64,000 nucleotides of DNA from JBKCUK01 sp046318415 (GTDB taxonomy: Bacteria; Pseudomonadota; Alphaproteobacteria; Caedimonadales; Caedimonadaceae). Below are positions 44,236 to 53,144 of the stretch, in pieces. The first letter of the stretch is position 1; the number at the start of each line of letters is the position of its first letter. Position numbers and translations under genes: made by a program. The DNA lies in assembly GCA_046318415.1 (NCBI GenBank), contig JBKCUK010000011.1:3531-67530 (forward strand). The letters are read 5' to 3'. Under the pieces are notes generated by a model that saw nothing but the letters and a program-made list of their open reading frames with translations, searched no databases and was not told the origin of the DNA.

Positions 44236-46938
44236 TTATGAGGACTCCTCGCTTGAAGATGCTTCCGTAAGGGCTGATATATCCTCATAAATCTCAGCAA
44301 CGGTTTCGGTGTAAAGCCCAAGCATTTTCAGCTTAGTCCTAATCTGGGCGATATATTGAGGATCAAGGCGCCCACGCTTCGGCACAACGATGGTTGCATA
44401 CTCCTCCAGCTGAGTTGAAAACTCGCCCATAGGCACCGGCAACATGACCTTCACGTGAGATCCCCGTTGGGTAATCTCCTTAGGTGATAGGGCCTGCATC
44501 AGATTAAGAAAATCCTGAAAGCGGATCATCACATCCGCATCCCGCACTTGCGTCGGCTTGAGTTCTTTCATGAAAAACTTATCTAACGTGGCTTTTTGGT
44601 TTTCATTAAGCTTATCAATGATCGCCGTTTGACGGGACAAGCCATCGAACACCTCTTCTTCAGGATTTTCTGGCAGGAGGCTGCTTGAAGAGGATGAAGA
44701 AGACTGTGTTGGAGTTTCCGTCTTTTCCGTTTTGACTTTCTTGGCTTTTTTTCCTTTGCGCGGCTTAGTGTTCACCGAGGCCAAGCTTTGGGCTGTGATC
44801 AGATGGTCCACATTGCGCTCTTGCGGGTGCGCTTTTTTAGGCTGCACGTCAGCCGAGCTTGAGCTGCTGCTACTCGCAGTGTTTTGCGAGAGCTTCACAG
44901 GCTCAAGCTCTGCTGCGGCCTGCACTTGTTCACGGCGTAACCTTTCACGCAAAGTCGCCAACACGTTATCTGGCAGATTCTTCCGGTAGTGCCGTTTGAT
45001 CGGCCCGATTGCGGACTGATTTGTTACGGGTTCTTTAGCCGAACCCTGTGGAGATACACCCGCCTTCGCGTTTTCCTGAACAGGAAAGAGATTAAAAATT
45101 TGGTCACGCAGGCGATAAAGGTGTTGCTTCCCTTCTTTATTCAACAAGATAGCAGTCATGATCTGCTTAGTCATGTGCCTCAGGTGCCGCTCATAGCACC
45201 CTGCTTTTTCAAGACAGCTTCTGTACCGCTGCAAGAGATCCAACGCTGATTTCAGGTCCTGGAGTTTCAGTAAATCAAGGTCAATTATTCGGCTGATAAC
45301 AAATGGATTATTGGGTAAATGATCCAAGACCTCCAGAAACGTTGCGCGGATTGTCTTTATCGCTTGCACATCCCTTGCGCTAAGAGTCTGGTATTCCAAG
45401 GCTTTCTGACCCGGCCATCTCTGTTCCAGCATCACTTTGGCGAGATCGTAATAGGCCCTGGCCAACATACCATCAACAAATGGTTGAAGAAGGGCGCCTT
45501 CACGCGCTTGCTTGAGGCGCTTAATGTAAGATTTAATTGTGGCTTGGTTGATTTCTTTTGATAAGTGAAGAGTCAACAATCCATCCGCATAAACGCTTTT
45601 TTCGGCCAAGATTTCTAATTTTTTTCTATCTTCCTCTAGAAGCGGACATTGAACCAACTTCATGCGTCCCATCCATTCCCGCCGTAGGGCGATGGCGATG
45701 AGTTCTTGGCTATTTTCAAGGTCATCCCCTTTGGTTGCAGGCGTTGACGACAACGTAAATAGCTGGGGAACATCGAAACTCAGATGGAGTGTTTCAGCCA
45801 TTCCATCGCTTGAACTGGCAGATTCAAAGACTGTTAATTCCATACCCCGGACGTCTGCACACATTTTCAATGCCAACGCAATCACCGCATCCATGGCATA
45901 CCAGTTTTTTGTTGCATCAAGCTCATGCATCAGCATTTGAAGATTACCGTATGAATTTGTCGCCTCATGGACACCAAGATTAAAAACGGCTTTATTCTCT
46001 GCGTAGTCCTGCCACATCAACACCATAGTAGACAGAGCGCGGCGCGCATGGGGATAACCTTCAAAAAATTCAGGCTCTGCCATCAGCAACAGTGAATTAA
46101 GAGTTTTCATGAAGGAGGGATCATTATGCTCCCCAGCAAAAAAGGCGATGGCCTTTTCATAGTAATCCCTGAACACCAAATGAAACGGCATGTAGGCTTT
46201 TAAGTACTGAACTTCGGGCTTTAACGCCTCTTTTTCAGGGCTTAACCATCCCGCCTGCCTGCATGCTGAAAGCATTTCATACCCAAACAAATCGGTATCG
46301 TTTTTTGCCGCCTGGTGACGCAGAACCAGATCAGCCCATAGGCAGGGATGGGTGTTCAACGCTTCACGAAACGAGGATATATGCTCAAAAATATAGTCTC
46401 CTTCAGGATCCCATCTCATTAATCTCAAGATCAGCTGAATTTTCTGACGATGGACGAATGCCGACAGGTGATGCTCATCCATGGGGGAATTCCAGTCCAG
46501 CGCTCCAGGCCACAGTTGATCGATGACACCTAAATAACGCCTTAAAAGCTCATCGAGGTTTTGCAGATCCTTTACAGCCGACGTTGAATGCGTGCTGGAA
46601 CTTGACTTAACTCCCCAAATATCTTCGAATTTATTAAGCCTTGGGCGCAGCGGAAGGTAGCCAGTTTTATCTGCCTGATCAAAGATATTGTGCAGTTTTT
46701 GGGCTAAGTCAGCAAAATGATCTTGGGCCACGAGATCCATGAGCTCAAGGGTCTCCAGCGGCTTTAGTGCTCGATCCACGGTGATGTGTTGCCATTCGTG
46801 GCCCCAGTCGTCGGGATAAACCTTCAGACTTTGCAAATGTTTTTCGTTTTTTTTCTCCATTTCAGGGGTCTCACAGGAAAAACCCAAAGAAAAACAACTG
46901 GCCCACACAAACAAAGCTGCAACAAATCGACGACCCAT
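44236..46938 (-). CDS. Exported 900-residue protein with C-terminal HicA-like domain
   Basis: The product has a signal peptide (FVAALFVWASCFSLGFS) and a helix-rich region of about 600 residues without a family I know. A low-complexity part follows with Ser runs (about 7 and 8 Ser) and a lysine-rich stretch PRKGKKAKKVKTEKTE (about 722-738). The C-terminal domain at about 795-880 resembles the HicA mRNA-interferase fold: RFQDFLNLMQALSP, ITQRGSHVKVMLP with the catalytic-type His of GSH, then YATIVVPKRGRLDPQYIAQI and RTKLKMLGL. HicA is normally a 60-90 residue cytoplasmic toxin paired with HicB. No HicB is next to it. It could be an effector with an RNA-binding tip; this is inference. Confidence 0.7.
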   Translation of the reverse strand: MGRRFVAALFVWASCFSLGFSCETPEMEKKNEKHLQSLKVYPDDWGHEWQHITVDRALKPLETLELMDLVAQDHFADLAQKLHNIFDQADKTGYLPLRPRLNKFEDIWGVKSSSSTHSTSAVKDLQNLDELLRRYLGVIDQLWPGALDWNSPMDEHHLSAFVHRQKIQLILRLMRWDPEGDYIFEHISSFREALNTHPCLWADLVLRHQAAKNDTDLFGYEMLSACRQAGWLSPEKEALKPEVQYLKAYMPFHLVFRDYYEKAIAFFAGEHNDPSFMKTLNSLLLMAEPEFFEGYPHARRALSTMVLMWQDYAENKAVFNLGVHEATNSYGNLQMLMHELDATKNWYAMDAVIALALKMCADVRGMELTVFESASSSDGMAETLHLSFDVPQLFTLSSTPATKGDDLENSQELIAIALRREWMGRMKLVQCPLLEEDRKKLEILAEKSVYADGLLTLHLSKEINQATIKSYIKRLKQAREGALLQPFVDGMLARAYYDLAKVMLEQRWPGQKALEYQTLSARDVQAIKTIRATFLEVLDHLPNNPFVISRIIDLDLLKLQDLKSALDLLQRYRSCLEKAGCYERHLRHMTKQIMTAILLNKEGKQHLYRLRDQIFNLFPVQENAKAGVSPQGSAKEPVTNQSAIGPIKRHYRKNLPDNVLATLRERLRREQVQAAAELEPVKLSQNTASSSSSSSADVQPKKAHPQERNVDHLITAQSLASVNTKPRKGKKAKKVKTEKTETPTQSSSSSSSSLLPENPEEEVFDGLSRQTAIIDKLNENQKATLDKFFMKELKPTQVRDADVMIRFQDFLNLMQALSPKEITQRGSHVKVMLPVPMGEFSTQLEEYATIVVPKRGRLDPQYIAQIRTKLKMLGLYTETVAEIYEDISALTEASSSEESS

Positions 46939-47478
46939 GGTCTACCACTCTCTTTACCAAAACCGGATTGCCTCTCTAGCACATAAAGTCCATTAAGTCA
47001 AATTAACAGGGAATAATGACAGATCCAGTTTTAAGCGAAATCTGGCCTTGTACGATGGGCTTTAGGAATTGACGCATGGCCCGGATGAAAAGGTTCATGT
47101 TCCTTGAACCACTGGAACTTTGGCGCAGAGATACCAAAGCTTGGGCCCATCGACAGCTAGCGAAGTATGCGCAAAGTTCAAGAGAGCAGTGGAGGTGAAG
47201 ATAGATAAAAACCCCATGGGCCGCGTGGGGTAGACCTCCAGACCGTTATTCAGTCAGCAAGGAAGAATGAAACAACAAGCAAACTGCTGCGCCAGATCTT
47301 TTCCACCAATTTCACGGTGCACCATAAAAATGAACAAAAGATGAACAGAAAAGATAGGAGTAGGTTTTTATGGAGGAGCAACACTTCCCCGGGATAGGCC
47401 TTGGTGCCGCGCCTTATTCAATTGGTCCCGCCCTTCATTCAAAAAAGCCTTACTTAAGCCAACGTCTCGAGGAACGGA

Positions 47479-47515
47479 CTGGATCGCCGCGCGCGATTCC
47501 CTCGCTCGCAATGAC
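47479..47515 (-). repeat. Dispersed palindromic-type repeat, copy 5
   Basis: In minus orientation it reads TGTCATTGCGAGCGAGGG, then CGCGGCGATCCAGT. It is the copy closest to the widely seen GTCATTGCGAG...GCAATCCAG intergenic repeat. Confidence 0.75.
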
Positions 47516-47593
47516 AATGATGAAGGTTCTCGCGCGTAATGAGGGCGGTATATTCACAGCCGTCACCCGCGTTAAAGGCTCTGTTTTCGGTTT

Positions 47594-47632
47594 CGTCATT
47601 ACGGGGAGGCTAACGGCCGACGTGGCAATCCA
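47594..47632 (+). repeat. Dispersed palindromic-type repeat, copy 6
   Basis: It reads CGTCATTACGGGGAGG, a middle, then GACGTGGCAATCCA. It faces copy 5 with about 80 bases between. Confidence 0.75.
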
Positions 47633-47834
47633 AGCGATAATATAAACCCAAGCGTCATACGAGAAAGGACCAACAACCTGGACGTTGGGATGAAACCCCT
47701 ATACCTTAAGACGCAGAACACCTGGTTTTAAGGTGAGTCAGAAAAAGCCCAAACAACTGTAACGCTAAGAGCGTGGCCCGTGATAAAAAGGGTTGGAGCA
47801 AACCCACAATAAACGGTTAGAACGCTTAATTTAA

Positions 47835-49163
47835 ATGGTTGTACCAAGATTCATGACCCGTTTTTTTCACAAGTATGGCGTGCATATCCTAATTGGATTT
47901 TTTGCAGGACTCACCGTGATGGCTTTTTGGCCCGGTATCTTGCGCGAAGATAGCTTGACCCAATACCAGCAGGCGCTTCAAGGGGCATACAGCGATCATC
48001 ACCCCCCCATCATGGCAGCCTATTGGCGGCTGTTGAATCACCTTTATCCTGGACCGGGCCTATTGTTTTTAAGCCATATGGCCTGTTTATGGCTAAGTGC
48101 CGCGCTCATGGCCCATGCCTATAAAGGGACGCCGCAACGCTGGTTGTTTACCTTTATTCCTCTTATTCCCCAAGTCTTAGGTTATGGTTTGTTTGTGTTA
48201 AAAGACGCGGGCTTTGCGCTATCCTTTCTGTTGGCCAGCAGTTTTTTAATCCTTGCCGGCCGCCAGCAGCGACGTCTCAGCCCCGTCGAACTGGGCATCA
48301 TTTGCGTTTTGCTGTTTTATGGTGCTGCCGTCAAATATCAAGGCATCTTTGTTTTGCCGTTTATGTGTTTGTGGATCGCCCTCAATTATCTGCAGCACCG
48401 GACCTTAAAAGTCCGATGGGCAGGTGGCATGGCTTTTTATGGCATTTTTTTTGCTGCCATAACCTTTTTTAACGCAGCAACGACCCAGCAGCAAAACCAC
48501 TCGTGGCAATACGTTAAGCTTTATGATCTTGCTGCCATCAGTTTGGAGCAAAACCAAGCCCTGTTCCCCGATTTTGTGAAGGCGCATCCAAGGTTCTCCC
48601 TGCAAGCGCTTCACGATCATTTTAATCCACGACGTGTGGATGAGTATGTCTTCATCCCTCAGCCCATTTTGATCAAAGGCCAGACGGAAGAACAACGTCA
48701 GGAATTGTGGGACTATTGGTGGCAAACGGTGCGCCGCTACCCCAAAAGTTACCTGAAACATCGCATACGTTTGCTGGGTTTTATGTTGACCAATTCCCCC
48801 CTTAAAACACCCGACGAAATTCAAAGCGATCGCGCCACGATCCCACCTGCTTTACTGCAGATGCTGCAGGTCTTGGATCACACAGGCATCCTTGGCGTGC
48901 TCAAGACTCTTACCTCATTTCTGCTGTTTGCGCCGTTGATGCTGTTTTATCTGCTTTTTGGCCTCAAGAATCTACGTCACGATCCTTGCCATGATGCCAG
49001 AAGCCTGGTGATGCTCAATGGGATGGGCCTTGCCCTCCTCACCACTTTGACCTTCTTTTCCATGGCCTCGGATGTGCGCTATATTTATCTGACGATGTGC
49101 TGTTGTCATTTCTCGCATCCGGTGTTCTGGCACCTATGGCGCAACAAAAAAAGAAAACGGTAA
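47835..49163 (+). CDS. Polytopic membrane protein, putative lipid-linked-sugar glycosyltransferase
   Basis: The 442-residue product has about ten hydrophobic segments. An acidic first loop, LREDSLTQYQQALQG followed by YSDHHPPIMAAYWRL, fits the pattern of GT-C fold glycosyltransferases, which hold a D/E pair in the first periplasmic loop followed by a HPP motif. Such enzymes use polyprenyl-phosphate sugars. No acceptor can be named. The stop overlaps by one base a possible ATG of the heme A synthase gene; the genes are probably co-transcribed by proximity only. Confidence 0.6.
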   Translation: MVVPRFMTRFFHKYGVHILIGFFAGLTVMAFWPGILREDSLTQYQQALQGAYSDHHPPIMAAYWRLLNHLYPGPGLLFLSHMACLWLSAALMAHAYKGTPQRWLFTFIPLIPQVLGYGLFVLKDAGFALSFLLASSFLILAGRQQRRLSPVELGIICVLLFYGAAVKYQGIFVLPFMCLWIALNYLQHRTLKVRWAGGMAFYGIFFAAITFFNAATTQQQNHSWQYVKLYDLAAISLEQNQALFPDFVKAHPRFSLQALHDHFNPRRVDEYVFIPQPILIKGQTEEQRQELWDYWWQTVRRYPKSYLKHRIRLLGFMLTNSPLKTPDEIQSDRATIPPALLQMLQVLDHTGILGVLKTLTSFLLFAPLMLFYLLFGLKNLRHDPCHDARSLVMLNGMGLALLTTLTFFSMASDVRYIYLTMCCCHFSHPVFWHLWRNKKRKR

Positions 49164-49174
49164 TGAGGTTAACC

Positions 49175-50227
49175 ATGCGTTCAAATCCTCCGACAGAAGA
49201 AGCGCAACTGGCCCGGTGGTTGTGGATTGTGCTTGGTATGGTGTTGATCATGGTGGCGTTGGGCGGGGTGACGCGTCTCACTGGATCAGGCCTTTCCATC
49301 GTGGAATGGAATGTGTTGGTGGGCACCCTGCCCCCTTTGACTGCCGCTGACTGGGCCGATCTTTACGCGAAGTACCAAGCCTCTCCCGAATTCAATAAAA
49401 TTAACTTCGGCATGAGCCTTGAGGAGTTCAAAGGGATCTTCTGGCTTGAGTATCTGCATCGGCTTTGGGGTCGGGCGATGGGTGTGGTGATGCTGGTGCC
49501 CCTGTGGCTCAGTTGGCGATCCCCAAATCTGCGCCGCCATGTGCCCAAAATGATCGGTGTCCTTGCCCTTGGCGGCCTTCAGGGTGCGGCAGGTTGGTTT
49601 ATGGTTAAAAGCGGCTTGGTGGATACACCACACGTCAGCCCCTATCGCCTGATGCTGCACCTGTTGTTAGCATTGGTTATCGTGGCAACCCTTAGCCATA
49701 TGGCGCTCTCCTTAGGACGCAACAACACAAAACAAGCGGGCATGCCGCGCACACCATTGATGGCAGCCACACTTGTGCTGGCCACCATCACCATTGCCTA
49801 TGGTGCGATGGTCGCAGGTTTCAAGGCAGGCCTTATGTACAATACGTTTCCCCTCATGGGAAATGACTGGATTCCTGCTGAAGTGCTGCATTACGAACCC
49901 CTGTGGCGCAACATGTTTGAGAATCCGGCAACCCTACAGCTGATCCACCGATGGCTTGCCATGACCACTGTGGCGCTCAGCCTGATTTGGGCGGTCACAA
50001 CCTTAAAATCTGCGCCCTGGTGGGGGTATGCTGTTATGGGCATGGCATTGCTACAAATGACACTCGGCATCCTGACGCTTATTTATGGCGTGCCAACGGC
50101 CCTTGCAGCCAGCCATCAAATGGGCGCTTTCATCCTATGGCTGCTGCTGTGGGCCGTTTATGTGCGCGCTAAACCCCAGGAACGAATCCCTACTGCGCTT
50201 GGGCTTCAGCCGGCTGCCCAGCATTAG
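49175..50227 (+). CDS. ctaA: Heme A synthase (COX15/CtaA type 2)
   Basis: The enzyme oxidises heme O to heme A for aa3-type cytochrome oxidase in the inner membrane. The product is 350 residues from ATG 49175, where GAGG lies six bases upstream; earlier in-frame starts lie in the upstream gene. It has eight membrane helices with heme-ligand histidines in EYLHRLWGRAMG, LMLHLLLALV, LIHRWLAMT and ASHQMGAF. Opening GGVTRLTGSGLSIVEWN is a family hallmark. Its presence implies aerobic respiration with a heme A oxidase encoded elsewhere. The last 38 bases overlap the convergent acidic-protein gene. Confidence 0.95.
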   Translation: MRSNPPTEEAQLARWLWIVLGMVLIMVALGGVTRLTGSGLSIVEWNVLVGTLPPLTAADWADLYAKYQASPEFNKINFGMSLEEFKGIFWLEYLHRLWGRAMGVVMLVPLWLSWRSPNLRRHVPKMIGVLALGGLQGAAGWFMVKSGLVDTPHVSPYRLMLHLLLALVIVATLSHMALSLGRNNTKQAGMPRTPLMAATLVLATITIAYGAMVAGFKAGLMYNTFPLMGNDWIPAEVLHYEPLWRNMFENPATLQLIHRWLAMTTVALSLIWAVTTLKSAPWWGYAVMGMALLQMTLGILTLIYGVPTALAASHQMGAFILWLLLWAVYVRAKPQERIPTALGLQPAAQH

Positions 50228-51065
50228 TCTCAGCAGGGTGAGTTTGATCCAAGTTGTAGCCTAAAACCTTGCGGGCAACGAGGGCGGTGAGACTTTCCTC
50301 ACCCAGAATGCCCGCGGCAATCCCTGCACCTTTCACAAGCGGTGCGCCAACAACCGGAATGTTACTCACCGTACCCCTTAGGAAATTGGCAACCGCACGG
50401 GTTTTCAGGCGGGCGTCACTTTTCCGGCTTTGTTCCCCAGATGCCATGGAGGCTGCATCATCAAAACCCTGCAAATTGGCTGCAGCGTCTGCGAGGGGTT
50501 TAACCGCCTGAAGGCCAGGAACAAACGGGCTTACCAACTGCAAGCCAGCATCCACAAGACGCGTCGCGTGTGCGCGTTTATTGGTGGTATCCGTGTGATG
50601 CAGCTCATCACTAAGCGCATGCACTGCCCCCTCGTAGCCAAGGGCCTTGGCCCCTGCCTTAACCGCAGCAACGGTGGCCTTACCCATGGGCAGCGTTTGT
50701 ACCAGGGAGGAGAGACCCTCAGACACGGCTTTTTCAGCAATGACTCGACCAAGTCCCTTCGCGTTGTCCTTAGACCTCTCGTCATCCGCATCAGCCCTGA
50801 ACAAGCAGTCACTGGACATGAGCTCTTGAAGAAAATCATCATCATCGCCACCACTCCAGGGTGAATTTTGGGTTTCGCCCTCGGCATCGGACAGATCCCC
50901 CTCGGAGGCCGTGGCATAGCCCTCATCCTCGCTGTCATCACCGGATATCCACATGTTCTTGGGTGAAACATGTAAGGATTCCAGATCAGACTTGATATCT
51001 GTTGCCTGAACAGAACCCACCAGAAGACTCACTCCCATCATCATCCAGAAGGAAGAACGCATCAC
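50190..51065 (-). CDS. Exported protein with acidic N-terminal region, unknown function
   Basis: The 291-residue product has a probable signal peptide (SFWMMMGVSLLVGSVQA). A strongly acidic segment of about 70 residues follows (for example GDDSEDEGYATASEGDLSDA). The rest is an Ala/Gly/Val-rich part with short helices and small-residue patches (VSNIPVVGAPLVKGAGIAAG). I recognise no family. The C-terminal part looks able to contact membranes. The gene overlaps ctaA on the opposite strand by 38 bases. It resembles other exported unknowns in the window in having a Sec signal and low-complexity acidic residues; a host-directed role is only a guess. Confidence 0.6.
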   Translation of the reverse strand: MMRSSFWMMMGVSLLVGSVQATDIKSDLESLHVSPKNMWISGDDSEDEGYATASEGDLSDAEGETQNSPWSGGDDDDFLQELMSSDCLFRADADDERSKDNAKGLGRVIAEKAVSEGLSSLVQTLPMGKATVAAVKAGAKALGYEGAVHALSDELHHTDTTNKRAHATRLVDAGLQLVSPFVPGLQAVKPLADAAANLQGFDDAASMASGEQSRKSDARLKTRAVANFLRGTVSNIPVVGAPLVKGAGIAAGILGEESLTALVARKVLGYNLDQTHPAETNAGQPAEAQAQ

Positions 51066-51372
51066 TTAACCTCATACTTGTCTATTGTTTGAAAAATGAA
51101 TCTAGAGACTAAATAGATGGGATGAATAAAAATGACAAATAGTAATTTTTAAAGAAGGGGTTGCATCATTTGCAACGCACAGCCAGTACCGACGGGAATG
51201 AGATGTGAAGAAAAGGCGTCTCGCGGCCTTTGTGAGGCGCACAGCTGACCCGCGAGACATCGTCACCATATGTCAGATTATGCATCTTAGCGAATCGCAT
51301 GTTAAGAAAGGCCGTTTGCATTTTATGCAAAACTCGAAAGGGCAAGGCGAAGCCGCTCATTTGGGCGCAAAC
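51066..51372. other. Gene-free stretch upstream of the acidic-protein gene
   Basis: It contains two short inverted repeats (TTGCA-TGCAA at about 51163-51177 and TTTGCA-TGCAAA at about 51314-51330) without T-runs. Short frames here lack support. Confidence 0.4.
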
Positions 51373-52554
51373 CTAAGCGCTCAGCTTATCTTTCGCTTCC
51401 ATCAAGGCTGCGACGCCTGACAGCAGCTTACCTTCCAGGTATTCTAAAAAGGCACCCCCCGCGGTGGACACATAGCTGAATTGATCAAACACTCGCGCTT
51501 GATTGAGAACCGCGATGGTCTCGCCGCCGCCTGCCAGTGTTTTGATGTGGCCATCGGTTGTGGCACGTGCAAGGGTTTTTGCAATCATGAGAGATGCTTC
51601 GTCAAAAGGAGGGTACTCAAACGCACCCACGGGACCATTCCATATAACACTTTTAACTTGGGTGAGAGCCTCAGCCCACATCGCTAGTGTTCGTGGTCCC
51701 CAATCCAAGACCATCTCATCAGAGCCAATGCCATCAACGCTGCAGGTCCGTGCCTGTTGTCCTTGGGCCAAATGAGGCGCAACCCGGACATCCTCGGGCA
51801 ATAAAATCTGGCATCGACCCTGTGCGGCTTGCAAAATGGCGTGTGCTTGCGGGACCAACGATGCCTCGACCAGTGATGCCCCCATGTCCTTGCCTTGGGC
51901 GAGCAAAAAGGTGTTGGCAATTCCGCCACCAAGGGCAAGCACGTCAACTTGCCGGATCAAGTTCTCAAGCAACTCAAGCTTGGTGGAGACTTTGGATCCA
52001 CCGACAATCGCCATGAGGGGGCGCTTGGGATGCTCTAGCGTCTCACGCAAAGCGGTCAGTTCTTTCTCCATTAAGCGGCCCGCACATGAAGGAAGACACT
52101 GTGTGATGGCCGCAACCGACGCATGGGCCCGATGGGAGACCGCAAAGGCATCATTGACATAAAGGTCTCCTGCGCGCGCCAACGTTTGTGCAAAGCCCTG
52201 ATCATTGGCCTCCTCACCCGGCCAAAATCTCAGATTTTCCAGCATCAACAGGGAAGATGAGCCCATATGGAGCGCCTCTTCCGGCTGCGCCAACAAGGGA
52301 ATGGGGCGCTGTAGCATCTCGCCCAAGGCCGCAGCAATGGGAGCCAGGGACAAACCGGCATCGGGCCCTTTGGGACGCCCCAGGTGCGCTAAGATGATGA
52401 TACGCGCCCCCCGATCCAAAAGCTCATGTAATGTGGGAAGGGATGCCCGAAGGCGCGTATCATCTAAAATACGCCCCTCGTGCAGCGGCACGTTGAAGTC
52501 AAAACGCACCAACACACGACGACCCGACAATTCAATGCCACTGAGCGTGCGCAT
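51373..52554 (-). CDS. pgk: Phosphoglycerate kinase
   Basis: PGK makes ATP from 1,3-bisphosphoglycerate in glycolysis, or the reverse. The 393-residue product has the hallmark RVLVRFDFNVPL, ILAHLGRPKGPD, the hinge and ATP-site segments (AIVGGSKVSTKL, VIWNGPVGAFEYPPF) and the C-terminal VSTAGGAFLEYLEGK. All are intact. gap, tpi and fba are not adjacent, so the glycolytic cluster is broken up here. Confidence 0.97.
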   Translation of the reverse strand: MRTLSGIELSGRRVLVRFDFNVPLHEGRILDDTRLRASLPTLHELLDRGARIIILAHLGRPKGPDAGLSLAPIAAALGEMLQRPIPLLAQPEEALHMGSSSLLMLENLRFWPGEEANDQGFAQTLARAGDLYVNDAFAVSHRAHASVAAITQCLPSCAGRLMEKELTALRETLEHPKRPLMAIVGGSKVSTKLELLENLIRQVDVLALGGGIANTFLLAQGKDMGASLVEASLVPQAHAILQAAQGRCQILLPEDVRVAPHLAQGQQARTCSVDGIGSDEMVLDWGPRTLAMWAEALTQVKSVIWNGPVGAFEYPPFDEASLMIAKTLARATTDGHIKTLAGGGETIAVLNQARVFDQFSYVSTAGGAFLEYLEGKLLSGVAALMEAKDKLSA

Positions 52555-52579
52555 CCTTCCCCTCCCTGCTTTTCATACT

Positions 52580-53047
52580 TTAAAGAAGCGCTTTAGCCGC
52601 CTCGACAACGGCATCCACGTGACCAGGAACAGAGACAGCGCGCCATTCCTTTTGAATGACACCCTCAGCATCAATCAAGAAGGTTGAGCGCTCAATCCCC
52701 ATGTATTTACGACCATACATGCTTTTTTCCTTTAAGACGCCAAAGGCTGTGCTCAGGCGATCATCCGTGTCGGCAATCAGCGGAAAATTAAGCTCGTATT
52801 TGGCCTTGAACTTATCGTGGCTTTTCACATCATCCCGGGATACGCCGATGACCTGAATACCAAGGGTGCTCAACTGCTGATGAACATCGCGAAACCCACA
52901 GGACTCAAGGGTGCATCCGGGCGTATCATCCTTGGGATAGAAGTAAAGAATCACTGGCTTGCCTTTGAAGTCTGTGAGCTTCAGGGTGTTGTTGCCATCG
53001 GTCTGAAATGCATCACCAGGGACAGCCTGGCCAATTGAAAGTGTCAA
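52580..53047 (-). CDS. bcp: Peroxiredoxin of the Bcp/PrxQ type
   Basis: A thiol peroxidase that reduces hydroperoxides. The product is 155 residues from TTG 53047, which has a perfect AAGGAGG seven bases upstream and gives the normal family length; the longer frame to 53092 is rejected. DDTPGCTLESCGFRD contains the peroxidatic Cys45 and the resolving Cys50 (Cys-x4-Cys, the Bcp alpha-type arrangement). The catalytic Pro/Thr and Arg are also present. Confidence 0.95.
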   Translation of the reverse strand: MTLSIGQAVPGDAFQTDGNNTLKLTDFKGKPVILYFYPKDDTPGCTLESCGFRDVHQQLSTLGIQVIGVSRDDVKSHDKFKAKYELNFPLIADTDDRLSTAFGVLKEKSMYGRKYMGIERSTFLIDAEGVIQKEWRAVSVPGHVDAVVEAAKALL

Positions 53048-53144
53048 AATTATCCTCCTTGTCGCACTATTAAATTTACCCAAAGCTGGCAAATCACTAA
53101 ACTAGAAGTATTATCGCGTTGAATCACAAATTTGGAAAGAACTC

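Larger units (their letters stand above)
46939..47834. other. Longest gene-free stretch (896 bases)
   Basis: No credible frame on either strand. Two dispersed-repeat copies (47479-47515 and 47594-47632) lie in the middle in opposite orientation. The rest shows no RNA gene or insertion sequence that I recognise. Confidence 0.5.

Noticed and set aside
47370..47645. Plus-strand frame of 91 residues in the long gene-free region
   Set aside because: It spans two dispersed repeats and has no recognisable content.
51163..51330. Two inverted repeats as terminators of pgk or the acidic-protein gene
   Set aside because: Short stems, no T-run on either strand, and wrong position relative to the stops.
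51205..51420. Plus-strand frame of 71 residues overlapping the end of pgk
   Set aside because: Antisense to pgk at its end and without a motif. Chance frame.
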